From a virus: a stretch of 58,200 bases of DNA. The notes under the pieces were generated by a model. The model saw nothing but the letters and a program-made list of their open reading frames with translations. It was not told the origin of the DNA and ran no database searches. The stretch spans positions 1 to 58,200 of IMG/VR virus record IMGVR_UViG_3300025889_000140. One strand, given 5' to 3'. The position numbers and the translations under genes were made by a program. Shown in pieces: positions 36,009 through 44,689 of the stretch (its first letter is position 1; each line of letters starts with the position of its first letter).

Positions 36009-37490
36009 TTATGATTGGAAAATCACAAAGTTGTTTGCACCCATAGTACATACACATCTTTCAGATAGGAAGTTTACTTCCATAGCATCTAAATCAGATG
36101 TCATTGCACCACCAGCTGAACCTGTAATCCAAGTCTTGTACTTTCTGTCTTCAGTTTCTGAAGCTCTGTATCGTACATGTAAGAAAGGACGCTTAGCATT
36201 CTTTCCAAGGATTTGGTCGTAAACAGTAGTTGAACCTGCAGGTACTAGTAAACCATTTACAGAACCTGTTCCAGTTAAACCACCACGCATAGTTGGGTCG
36301 TTTAGGTATTTCCAGTCAGACTTGTAGAAATCATATCCTCTACGGAATCCAGTGAATCCAAGATTCAATGCCATCTCCATGTCATTGTCAAATAGACCAT
36401 AAGAAGTACCATTTGCAGTAGACTGAGCAGAACCATTAAGTTCAGCTAACATGTCATCAATATCAAATCCAAATTGTCTGTTCAAGAAAAGTACGTTTTC
36501 TTCAATAGCACCTTGCTTGTCTAAACGAGAAATGATAGTATCGAAATCTGCTAGTGCAGTTGGGTTTCCACCTGCCCATACATTTCCTCTGTTTTCTACT
36601 GCGTAGAATACACCCTCAGAACCTTTGTTTCCTACATCTCCACCAGCAGCAATTGCTCCAGAGCCTGCTTCTGCTGGTACTGCTTCAATCATAGCTGTTT
36701 CTAAGTAGTCATCAAAACGTAAACGAGTTTCGTGCTCAGACTTCAAATACCATAGGTATCCTGAAGCTCCGTTTTCAGTAGTCACTTCAATCCATCCGAT
36801 TTGAGCCATATCAGAACCTGATACTGCATACTTATCTTTGATGATGATTGGTGAGTTGTCGAAGATTTCATCTTCAGCCTCTAAAGAACCTTGCATTCCT
36901 GCTGTTCCTTTTTTGAATTCAGAACCATAGATAAAGATAGTTGCATCAGCATTACCTGCTCCTGAACCACCTGTATAACCTGCAGCGTTATAGAAAGCTA
37001 CAGTAATTTGGTTATCGTTCAATCCTCCTGCAACACCTACTGCAGTTACGATTCCTTTATATTCTCCTGAATCATCATTGTTAGAAACAACAACAGTTTG
37101 ACCTACACGAATAGCGATAGTTCCAGCTGTTAAGCCTGTTGCAGCTCTGTCTGGTACTAATGCATCGTTAATGTCAAATGTTACATTGTCTCCATCAACT
37201 ACTGCTCCTGTTCCACACTCTGTATATTTAGTGTGTAATCTTCCTTGCTCTGCCCACTTTACTAGGTCTGAGTTACTTGGTAGCTCAGCTCCTACTAAAC
37301 GTAAGAAAGAAGAAATAGTTCTATTACCATAACGCTCAAATTCTTTTTCATAAGTGTCTGGTAAGTACTGATTCAAAAAGTTGAAATCAGTAATGTAATT
37401 TGTAGCCAACGGCACTTGTTGTGGTGCTGGCTGTAGCGCAAACCCTGGTCCTACTGGAGTAGTGTTTGGCCCTAATAATTGTCCTGGCAT
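36009..37490 (-). CDS. Major capsid protein, 493 aa
   Basis: Begins MPGQLLGPNTTPVGPGFALQ, and QVPLATNYITDFNFLNQYLP leads into DTYEKEFERYGNRTISSFLR. The latter is a typical start for the HK97-fold capsid proteins of crAss-like and related Bacteroidota phages. The length fits a major capsid protein without a fused scaffold. It lies directly behind the acidic scaffold gene and before a strong terminator, and uses many GCT/GGT-type codons as expected of a highly expressed gene. Confidence 0.82.
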   Translation of the reverse strand: MPGQLLGPNTTPVGPGFALQPAPQQVPLATNYITDFNFLNQYLPDTYEKEFERYGNRTISSFLRLVGAELPSNSDLVKWAEQGRLHTKYTECGTGAVVDGDNVTFDINDALVPDRAATGLTAGTIAIRVGQTVVVSNNDDSGEYKGIVTAVGVAGGLNDNQITVAFYNAAGYTGGSGAGNADATIFIYGSEFKKGTAGMQGSLEAEDEIFDNSPIIIKDKYAVSGSDMAQIGWIEVTTENGASGYLWYLKSEHETRLRFDDYLETAMIEAVPAEAGSGAIAAGGDVGNKGSEGVFYAVENRGNVWAGGNPTALADFDTIISRLDKQGAIEENVLFLNRQFGFDIDDMLAELNGSAQSTANGTSYGLFDNDMEMALNLGFTGFRRGYDFYKSDWKYLNDPTMRGGLTGTGSVNGLLVPAGSTTVYDQILGKNAKRPFLHVRYRASETEDRKYKTWITGSAGGAMTSDLDAMEVNFLSERCVCTMGANNFVIFQS

Positions 37491-37511
37491 TTTTTAATTT
37501 TTTAAATGTTG

Positions 37512-38612
37512 TTAATTTTTTCTTTTAATACTCTTAATCTTTAAACCTCTGCCCTCGCTTGGATTGATTGCACGAAACTGAGTTCCTCCTTTAGAAACAA
37601 CTTCTGGAGCAGAACGTGTAGACATATTAATATTTTTCATTTTTCTAGTTACGTCTTCCGTTGCTGCCGCCTTGCCTTGTTCGTAAAAAAACCTTGCGAA
37701 CTTGTCAGGGTTCATTGCTGCTGCTAATGCTTTGTGATACTCAGCCGCATCTTTAACTAATCCATCTTCATTCAAATGATTATTAATAAAATTAATAACG
37801 CTTGATTGAGATTTCTTAATCTCTTCTACAGAACCTCCAGGATTGTACAACAAATTAGCGTCATCAATACTGACCTTAAAACCTTTAAAGTCTTGATTAA
37901 GCACCTTGTCAGTTTCTTTGTTAAAGAAATCTACTTTCCTAGCCTGCTCTTCTGACTGAGTCTTTGCATTCTCAACGTATTGCTTGTAAGCTTTATAGTC
38001 TTCATTGTCCTCAGAAATACCAGTTGCACTTGACTCAAGTGGCTGGCGATACATTTCTTTTTGTTCATTGAAAAACTTTCTAGCTTTTACAATTGCTTTT
38101 TTCTTTTTTAACTTAGCTCTTTTGATATCAGATTCATCGTCAAGTTCCTCATCATAGGAATAATCTTCCATTAACAGCTCAACATCTTCTTTATCAATGC
38201 CCTCTTCAGTGGCTAAAAGATACTCAGTTAAAATTTGGTCTTCATCTAAGGAATCAAAGTCTCTGTTTAATTTAACATAATCTTCAATGCCACGACCAGT
38301 TTTCTTTTTATATTCAAAATAAGCTGACACATCTTCTGGCAGTTCAGTATTGTTTTCTTTTTCTTCAAACAATTGGTCTACCGATGATATGTCCTTATCA
38401 TATCTATTCTTAATAAAACTAAGAACGTCTTCTTCTTTTAGTTCAGCACCTTGCGTTTCCTCAGGAGCTGCGGTTTGCTCTACAACTTCAGTTTCCACTT
38501 GTTGTTGTGTTTGCTCTTCGTGTTGCTGTTCAACCTTTTCAATTAGATTTTCTTCTACTTCAGCGGCTGACTTTTCTTCAACAACACCCACTTCTTTTAC
38601 TTTTATTTCCAT
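37512..38612 (-). CDS. Scaffold/assembly protein, 366 aa
   Basis: The Glu/Gln-rich N-terminus (KVEQQHEEQTQQQVETEVVE) is predicted coiled coil and the C-terminus is basic (GRGLKIKSIKRKN). The size, charge pattern and place between portal and major capsid gene match phage scaffolding proteins, which bind the capsid protein through a basic tail and are lost on maturation. It has its own promoter box 18 bases upstream. Confidence 0.75.
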   Translation of the reverse strand: MEIKVKEVGVVEEKSAAEVEENLIEKVEQQHEEQTQQQVETEVVEQTAAPEETQGAELKEEDVLSFIKNRYDKDISSVDQLFEEKENNTELPEDVSAYFEYKKKTGRGIEDYVKLNRDFDSLDEDQILTEYLLATEEGIDKEDVELLMEDYSYDEELDDESDIKRAKLKKKKAIVKARKFFNEQKEMYRQPLESSATGISEDNEDYKAYKQYVENAKTQSEEQARKVDFFNKETDKVLNQDFKGFKVSIDDANLLYNPGGSVEEIKKSQSSVINFINNHLNEDGLVKDAAEYHKALAAAMNPDKFARFFYEQGKAAATEDVTRKMKNINMSTRSAPEVVSKGGTQFRAINPSEGRGLKIKSIKRKN

Positions 38613-38629
38613 TAGATTAAATTTTAGTA

Positions 38630-38637
38630 CAAATATA
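38630..38637 (-). promoter_or_regulatory. Capsid-operon promoter -7 box TATATTTG
   Basis: Minus-strand TATATTTG (plus strand CAAATATA) lies 18 bases before the scaffold start in the 54-base gap behind the portal gene. It would drive scaffold and major capsid expression. Confidence 0.55.
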
Positions 38638-38666
38638 GTACATTAAACAATTATTTTTTATTTAGT

Positions 38667-41102
38667 TTATCTTGGGTCAAACTCTGCTAAATCAAACCCA
38701 TCTAAACTATCTTCATTAGACTCAAAGTTTTGAGGAGGTAAGTTATTTTTTCTTTGATTAATTAACTTAGACTGCTCTGTATTTTGTTGACTAATACGAG
38801 AAGCTTTAGCTGTTTCTCTTTGAACTTCTCTCTTAGCTAGAGCCTCTTCTGACATTCCTCTCAACTGTTGATTATAATTAAACTCTTCTGCCATCAACTG
38901 ACTTTTTAGCATAGCTTCATTCTTCATCTTCTCAATTTCAAAAGCTATCTCGGCTTGTTTAATTTGCATCTTAGCATTCATCTCTGCTTGAGATTGTTGC
39001 ATAGCTGCTTGCGCAGCCATTTGCTGAGACTTTAATTGCTGAGCGGCTTGCATCTGTTGCTTTAACATAGCATTCTTCTCATCACGTTCTTGCTTTTGTT
39101 TTCTTTTTACCTTAAGTAATTGATTAGCAAGTTTAATGTTTTTAATTTCTCTTATATCAATAGCATCTTCCAGATTTATATCTTGTTTAGATAAAGCCAT
39201 TTGGATATTAGCCTCAAGCTGAGCTTTCTCTTCTTCATCAGGTGAAACCTCAATAAAGATACCGAAGTCATAAATATATAAATCAGATATATCATTAAGT
39301 ATACTTACGTTATACTTTCCTATTTTATTTATAAAATCTTCTTTGAAATCAGAGTACTCTAATATATCCGCTACTCTATAAGTTAAAGCTTCTGCCAGTG
39401 TTCTGTAAACATACAAGCTTCCTTGAAGTATATGTCTAGTTGCTGTGTTAGAGTTTAACGCTGCAAGCTTTTGTAATCCAACTAACGAGTTGGGGTCAGG
39501 AGTTGAGCCATCTCTAGCTTCATTTAACCCTGTTACAGTTCTAATCATGTTTAGATAATGATTATAGTTTGTAATAAGCATCTGAGTTTTACTAGCACCA
39601 CTATTAGATGTAAGTTGCTGTATAGGAACTCTGGCTTGATTAAAGTCTCCGTCTTGTGTATAGCTTCTTCCAATTACAGAACCTGTTTGGAAATATAATC
39701 TTAATGCATCTTCAGGATTATACGCAGCTCCTGTCCCCAGGTCAACTTCATTTAATCCATCTGCATCTATAAATACTCCATCAGGCACAGTCCTGGCTAT
39801 AACTTGTTGTAATTTCAAATGTGTAATCTGAATCAAATCAGCAAAAGGAATCATTCTTCTAACCAAAGATTCAATTACGCCTTTGTACATTCTTGGAGCT
39901 ACAGCTACATAGTTTGGTAATGCGTGTTGTGAAGAAGACTGAGGGCGAACCATATTACTAGCCAGTTCCCACTTCAAAAGAATATCAGTACCCATCACCA
40001 TTATTCCGTCATACCAAACATCAATAGTTTTTGAAACCTTTTCAAACCTGCCCTCTTCCATCATTTCTGGTGGAGGATTGAACTGGTCATCTTTTTCTAT
40101 CATTTTCATAGCTCCGCTATCAGTAACTTTTTTCTTATAAACCATCTTCTTCGTGGTTTTATAATTGAAATACATTAAGGTTACTGTGTCTCTATAAAAA
40201 ATATCGTTCTGATAATATTGTGCTACGTTGTAGTAATCATACCAGCTTTGACTATATTTAGATATCTTATCTAAATCTTCATTAGTTAATGTTGGGTCAA
40301 TCTTTAGGAGCTCCGTAATAGGAACAACTTTAATTTCACCCCAGTAAAAACAATCTTTAAAATGTGGGTCTTCAGTATAACTATACACAACATTAGCAGG
40401 GTCAACATATTTAACCTCTACACCAGAGCCTGGTAAAAACTCATGCTTGGCTACACCAATACCTAATACTGTTAAATCATAATCAATACGCTTACGTGTG
40501 TCTGCATAATGATTTTCTTGAAACATAGTGTCAATAGCCTCCTCTTCAGCTATCTCTATGGCTGGCTTATAATTAAGCTGCATGTATAGTGTAAGTTCTT
40601 CGTCATTTTCAGGAAGAGAGTCAGGGTCCATTGTAAATGGGTCTGCTCCTGTCATGTTTTTAATATCTAAGAGTATGTCTTTGGCGGCCATCTGAGCCTC
40701 CACCATGTCTTGATACTTACTTCTTTTACCTTGGGATAACACATCTTGCGCAAAAGCTTTTACTTTAAACAGTCTGTCTGACATTCCATTAACTACAATG
40801 TCAACAAACTTTGGAAGTATAGGAACAGGGGTCCAGTCTAAATTAAGATAAGATAAATCTCCGTCTACTGCTAGTTCATTTTTGTATTTTCCAACTGATT
40901 GTTCACCTCTTGCGTATAAACGTAATCTGTGAAAATCTCGCCATTGGTTATAATAACGACAGCCATTGCCGTCTTTTCTAAACCACTCATACTGTATTGC
41001 TTGCCCTATCTGTAAGCCAAACTCATCAGTGGCTTTTTCCGCATCTGATACAAATTGACTAGGGAATCCTACAGACGAAATATCTATTTTAACTTCTTTC
41101 AT
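38667..41102 (-). CDS. Portal protein, 811 aa
   Basis: The gene lies one base behind TerL and before scaffold, the canonical position. Recognisable portal features are the N-terminal block RDFHRLRLYARGEQSVGKYK, the central helix SLVRRMIPFADLIQITHLKL and a long C-terminal Gln/Met/Ala-rich coiled coil (MLKQQMQAAQQLKSQQMAAQ) typical of the barrel/clip tail in crAss-like portals. The length of 811 aa fits that group. Confidence 0.82.
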   Translation of the reverse strand: MKEVKIDISSVGFPSQFVSDAEKATDEFGLQIGQAIQYEWFRKDGNGCRYYNQWRDFHRLRLYARGEQSVGKYKNELAVDGDLSYLNLDWTPVPILPKFVDIVVNGMSDRLFKVKAFAQDVLSQGKRSKYQDMVEAQMAAKDILLDIKNMTGADPFTMDPDSLPENDEELTLYMQLNYKPAIEIAEEEAIDTMFQENHYADTRKRIDYDLTVLGIGVAKHEFLPGSGVEVKYVDPANVVYSYTEDPHFKDCFYWGEIKVVPITELLKIDPTLTNEDLDKISKYSQSWYDYYNVAQYYQNDIFYRDTVTLMYFNYKTTKKMVYKKKVTDSGAMKMIEKDDQFNPPPEMMEEGRFEKVSKTIDVWYDGIMVMGTDILLKWELASNMVRPQSSSQHALPNYVAVAPRMYKGVIESLVRRMIPFADLIQITHLKLQQVIARTVPDGVFIDADGLNEVDLGTGAAYNPEDALRLYFQTGSVIGRSYTQDGDFNQARVPIQQLTSNSGASKTQMLITNYNHYLNMIRTVTGLNEARDGSTPDPNSLVGLQKLAALNSNTATRHILQGSLYVYRTLAEALTYRVADILEYSDFKEDFINKIGKYNVSILNDISDLYIYDFGIFIEVSPDEEEKAQLEANIQMALSKQDINLEDAIDIREIKNIKLANQLLKVKRKQKQERDEKNAMLKQQMQAAQQLKSQQMAAQAAMQQSQAEMNAKMQIKQAEIAFEIEKMKNEAMLKSQLMAEEFNYNQQLRGMSEEALAKREVQRETAKASRISQQNTEQSKLINQRKNNLPPQNFESNEDSLDGFDLAEFDPR

Positions 41103-43352
41103 CTATCTAATTAAATCGCTTATTAATCCCTTATTGGTATACCTTGCAAAGTTAATGGAAATTTTTGAGCTTTTCTTTTCAGGTGTATAAAGATGCTTTT
41201 GACAAGCCATAATCGCTAAACCACTGCTAATAGATGCATCAAATCTAGTTCTGTTGCTTATATCAAACTTAGCCCAGTCTTCTAGAGTCCTGGTAAATGG
41301 CATAGACCCCATAAGGTCAGGGTCTCTAAATGTACCCTCCATATCTAAACCAATATGTTTTTCTATATACGATTCTATTGCAGCTGCATGAGCTTGTTTT
41401 ATATCCTCACTGGAGTTTGGTATACCTCCTAATTCTTTTTCTGTTCTTGATAATTTATTAAAAACCTTATCAGGCCTATTCATACTAAAAGCTCTATATC
41501 CTCTGTTTTTAAAATGATACAAAAGCCTAGGCTTGTTATTCTCAACAAGTATTGGCATTCCATAAAACACACAAGCCATTAACACTTCTTCAAAAAATAT
41601 TTCTGCGGTTTGAGGTCTTGCTACATACTCTAAGAAAAACTCATTGCTTGGAGCTTCGTCCATGTTGAATTTTGTCAGGCCATGTAGTGCACCATTAGAA
41701 CCTCTTCCACCTACTGTTCCAGATATGTCATAACTATCACAACCAAACGCACCCAGGTGTTCATTACCTGGCATCTTTTTCCCATTCCTGTTTATGATTC
41801 TATTCTGTAAATTTTTGTTGGGTGTCCACGAAACTAGGAATCTCCCACGATTGTTAGGTGTCCATATAACTTTAGAATCTTTTATTCCATCTTTCCATGA
41901 AAACGAGCCTCTTGTTAAATGATGTTCTTTTATAACAGAATCGTTATAATCAATCTGCTGATATATCTTTGTTAAATTAAATAAAGATTGTTTACTTTCA
42001 TCTCTGAAAGCATGTGACTCAGTTCTTGGAAACTGTCTATAGAATTCGTTCAAAGCATCAGGGTCATTCTTTAGACTTTCAACTTCAGCTTCCCAATAAT
42101 CTATCGCACCATTCTCTATAACCTCACCATCAACACCAATAGTTTTTTCTGTAGGTTTTCTAAAAACAGGTAATCCATATCTATCTATAAATCCCTCCAT
42201 ATTCCATTCCATTGGAATAAATAAGTTATATAATCCGCTTTTAGTTTGGCCATTAGAATTACGCTTACTCAATGATGAATCCTCGTATAATTTTTTAAAA
42301 TTATCTCCACCCTTGCTCAATGCATTAGAAGTAGAACCCATCATACATTTACCTATAATCTTACTACCTAAACGCAAACAAGTTTTTGTTACACGCCAGT
42401 TATTTAAAATATTATTTGGCTTTATCCATTTACCACTTTCATCATGCACTAACAATAATAACTTCTCACCATCATAGGAGTTGTCATCTGTGTTCTTCCA
42501 ATCTATAGTTGTATCCAATCCTAACAATTCTTCTTGGTTAGAATCATACATATTTTTTTTTGTTATTTTAGATGCTGGTATCCTAAACGCTAACTCTGTT
42601 TTAGGTTTATCCATACCATCTTGTATAGGCTTGAAGAAGAATGGTAATCTGTTTGCTATAGGAACAACTTTATCAGTAAACATTTTCTTAGCGTCTGCTC
42701 CTGTTTTAGATAGTATACCAACCCTCGAATCTTTTGCGAGTGTCCCTGTATTGACACTCTCTGAAGAGCCCATGTAAGAAAAGCCTGAACGCCTTATTTT
42801 TAAATAAGCCATTCCAAAACTTCTGTTGTCAGCCTTGCATGCCTCCCAATACAAATAAAATATTCTATTAGCTTCTCTATAATCTGGGTAACCCACATCT
42901 ATAGATGTCCATTGCAAGTACATGTAGTGAGCTCCTGATATGTATGTAGGAACTCCATTATTCATAAACCAATAACCTAATTCTCTATTATCAAATTCAT
43001 TCTCAATATAATCAACCCAGTTGTTTTTAAACTCACTAGGCATTTCATTCCATTGAAATATTGATTGAATTTTACTAAGAGGTTTTGGAATATCTATTCT
43101 TTCCCAGTATTGTTCAGATTTTTTATTTGAACGTGAATGTATTTTTTTTGGTTGTTTGGGTAGACCAATAATAAGACCTTGTATATTTATAATCTCTCCA
43201 AGCTCGCCACTTCTAGATATACAGACAAAGTCATATTTCTTGTTGTATCCATACTCCCAACTTTTATTTTTGTTCTTGTTGGTAAGTACGGATTTAGGTA
43301 CGTAATCTTGTACAACTTTATACATGTCGTTATTTTGACCTACGCTCTGCAA
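41103..43352 (-). CDS. terL: Terminase large subunit, 749 aa
   Basis: The ATPase domain shows KIRRSGFSYMGS in the Walker A position, which lacks the usual GK(S/T), and LLLLVHDESGKW as Walker B followed by the catalytic Glu region. The nuclease part begins at HLGAFGCDSYDISGTVG with the first metal-binding Asp. It sits upstream of portal with one base between. The start at 43352 overlaps the 95-aa gene by 23 bases, and a later ATG (M10) is also possible. The degenerate P-loop resembles that of other Bacteroidota short-tailed phages. Confidence 0.8.
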   Translation of the reverse strand: MQSVGQNNDMYKVVQDYVPKSVLTNKNKNKSWEYGYNKKYDFVCISRSGELGEIINIQGLIIGLPKQPKKIHSRSNKKSEQYWERIDIPKPLSKIQSIFQWNEMPSEFKNNWVDYIENEFDNRELGYWFMNNGVPTYISGAHYMYLQWTSIDVGYPDYREANRIFYLYWEACKADNRSFGMAYLKIRRSGFSYMGSSESVNTGTLAKDSRVGILSKTGADAKKMFTDKVVPIANRLPFFFKPIQDGMDKPKTELAFRIPASKITKKNMYDSNQEELLGLDTTIDWKNTDDNSYDGEKLLLLVHDESGKWIKPNNILNNWRVTKTCLRLGSKIIGKCMMGSTSNALSKGGDNFKKLYEDSSLSKRNSNGQTKSGLYNLFIPMEWNMEGFIDRYGLPVFRKPTEKTIGVDGEVIENGAIDYWEAEVESLKNDPDALNEFYRQFPRTESHAFRDESKQSLFNLTKIYQQIDYNDSVIKEHHLTRGSFSWKDGIKDSKVIWTPNNRGRFLVSWTPNKNLQNRIINRNGKKMPGNEHLGAFGCDSYDISGTVGGRGSNGALHGLTKFNMDEAPSNEFFLEYVARPQTAEIFFEEVLMACVFYGMPILVENNKPRLLYHFKNRGYRAFSMNRPDKVFNKLSRTEKELGGIPNSSEDIKQAHAAAIESYIEKHIGLDMEGTFRDPDLMGSMPFTRTLEDWAKFDISNRTRFDASISSGLAIMACQKHLYTPEKKSSKISINFARYTNKGLISDLIR

Positions 43353-43617
43353 ATCCTTGTTTTGTATCTACTTTGTTATTACTTTCTGCTAGAGATAAAG
43401 CTTCTTTTTCTGCCTCTATTCTACTTAGTATTTCAAATGCATCAAATATCGCAAGCTTTTTAGTAGCTGCCGCATTCTTAAGTCTATCTGCTGCCAAATC
43501 ATCTTCAGGGTCTGGCTTAATAATATCTTCTTTAGCAACCTTAATTAATTGATGAACAGCTCTTCTGGCTGCGTCAATAATTTCTAATTTAATTTCCTTG
43601 TTTGATTTCATTCTCAA
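43330..43617 (-). CDS. Hypothetical helical protein before TerL, 95 aa
   Basis: MRMKSNKEIKLEIIDAARRA, charged and entirely helical, including DDLAADRLKNAAATKKLAIF. It directly precedes and overlaps TerL, which is the usual place of a small terminase subunit, but no helix-turn-helix signature is seen. A start at the second Met (43611) is equally possible. Small terminase is a guess from position only. Confidence 0.6.
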   Translation of the reverse strand: MRMKSNKEIKLEIIDAARRAVHQLIKVAKEDIIKPDPEDDLAADRLKNAAATKKLAIFDAFEILSRIEAEKEALSLAESNNKVDTKQGFAERRSK

Positions 43618-43891
43618 GTTCTTTTTCTAAACACGCCAGGGCTCGCCAAGCTACCTTAGCAGTATGTCGAATCCCATCATTGTCAATTGTTCCAGCCTCT
43701 ATTAAATGTCTAGCTAATGCATCGTAATCGTCTGTTGATTTATTTCTGTCCCAATGTAAATTTTTATCTGGGTGATGTTGTTTGTTTCCTGCTAAAGAAA
43801 CACGTGAAACCTCCATTAATGCAAGAGGAAAATATTTAATAACACCTGTAAATACAGGTCTTTTTTTTCTTTCTTCTGGATTTAATTTCAT
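43589..43891 (-). CDS. MazZ/DUF5664-like dNTP diphosphohydrolase-related protein, 100 aa
   Basis: Residues 15-90 follow the DUF5664 pattern: FPLALMEVSRVSLAGNKQH, then HWDRNKSTDDYDALARHLIE and IRHTAKVAWRALACLEKELE, including a conserved helix-D/RH-helix layout. Members of this group include MazZ, which removes dATP/dGTP in 2-aminoadenine phages. No PurZ gene is seen here, so the substrate is open. It overlaps the neighbouring genes on both sides in the packaging cluster. Confidence 0.65.
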   Translation of the reverse strand: MKLNPEERKKRPVFTGVIKYFPLALMEVSRVSLAGNKQHHPDKNLHWDRNKSTDDYDALARHLIEAGTIDNDGIRHTAKVAWRALACLEKELENEIKQGN

Positions 43892-44451
43892 AGTATCATT
43901 GTTATCTGATGGTCAAACATTCTATATAATTTTTCTCCATCTACTTCAAACTCATATTCACTCTCTGGTCTGAAAGATATTAAATCACCCTTTTTAACGC
44001 CTTGATTTACTAATGTAGTATTAGGATAAATCATCTCAGCAACTAAAGGTTCTTCTTTAGTGTTCTTAAATATAATGGATTCTTTTGTTTTAATTGGTTT
44101 AACATAACAATACCTGTCATGAGCATACCATTTGTTATCTTGCTTAAACATAAAGAACTGTTCGCTGTCAACTAAAAACAAGTTGTCTTTTAGAAAACTT
44201 TTACCACTTTTTCTGCGTCCCTTAATATCATTGTAGAATTTAAAAACATTGTGATGAACAAGAAGAGTATCACCTACCTTTATAGGTCCACAATAGTTTA
44301 TAGGCAGTGCTTTTACTTCAGCATACCTGTTTGAGTACCTGGCATCTTCTTCAGATGAGCTAACAAGAAAATCTATCCCACCAATATTTTTTGTATTGGA
44401 ATATCTTTTGTTTTCTCTAGGTGTTACTATAAAGTCAGTTGGTGATTTCAA
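43888..44451 (-). CDS. GroES-like beta-barrel protein, possibly with two domains
   Basis: Two stretches resemble the GroES barrel: KALPINYCGPIKVGDTLLVH (about residues 47-66) and the C-terminal VKKGDLISFRPESEYEFEVD with GEKLYRMFDHQITMIL (about 152-187). The order G-x(K)-GD-hydrophobic and the final barrel strand are typical of co-chaperonins. A T4 gp31-like or fused GroES pair is possible. The phage also encodes GroES and GroEL at 54-56 kb. Its position before the DUF5664 and TerL genes suggests a role in capsid folding. Confidence 0.6.
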   Translation of the reverse strand: MKSPTDFIVTPRENKRYSNTKNIGGIDFLVSSSEEDARYSNRYAEVKALPINYCGPIKVGDTLLVHHNVFKFYNDIKGRRKSGKSFLKDNLFLVDSEQFFMFKQDNKWYAHDRYCYVKPIKTKESIIFKNTKEEPLVAEMIYPNTTLVNQGVKKGDLISFRPESEYEFEVDGEKLYRMFDHQITMIL

Positions 44452-44672
44452 AAGTTTATATTGTATTCAATGGATACAGGCATAGTCGAACTAAACTCTT
44501 TCCAAAGAATAACAACATCATCTTCTTCTATGTATATTTTGTAGGATTGCAATTGAGAATCATATTTAATTAAATGAATCCTGTGTGTTCCATTTAGAAC
44601 TTCTTGACCTACTAAGTAATGCATAGCTCCAGACTTATAATCTGGACCGACAGATATTTTTCTTATATCCAT
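44448..44672 (-). CDS. Hypothetical protein, 74 aa
   Basis: MDIRKISVGPDYKSGAMHYL, with GQEVLNGTHRIHLIKYDSQL suggesting a small beta protein. No family is recognised. It overlaps the GroES-like gene by four bases and lies 17 bases behind the giant fibre gene. Confidence 0.6.
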   Translation of the reverse strand: MDIRKISVGPDYKSGAMHYLVGQEVLNGTHRIHLIKYDSQLQSYKIYIEEDDVVILWKEFSSTMPVSIEYNINF

Positions 44673-44689
44673 TATATTAAATTTTATTA

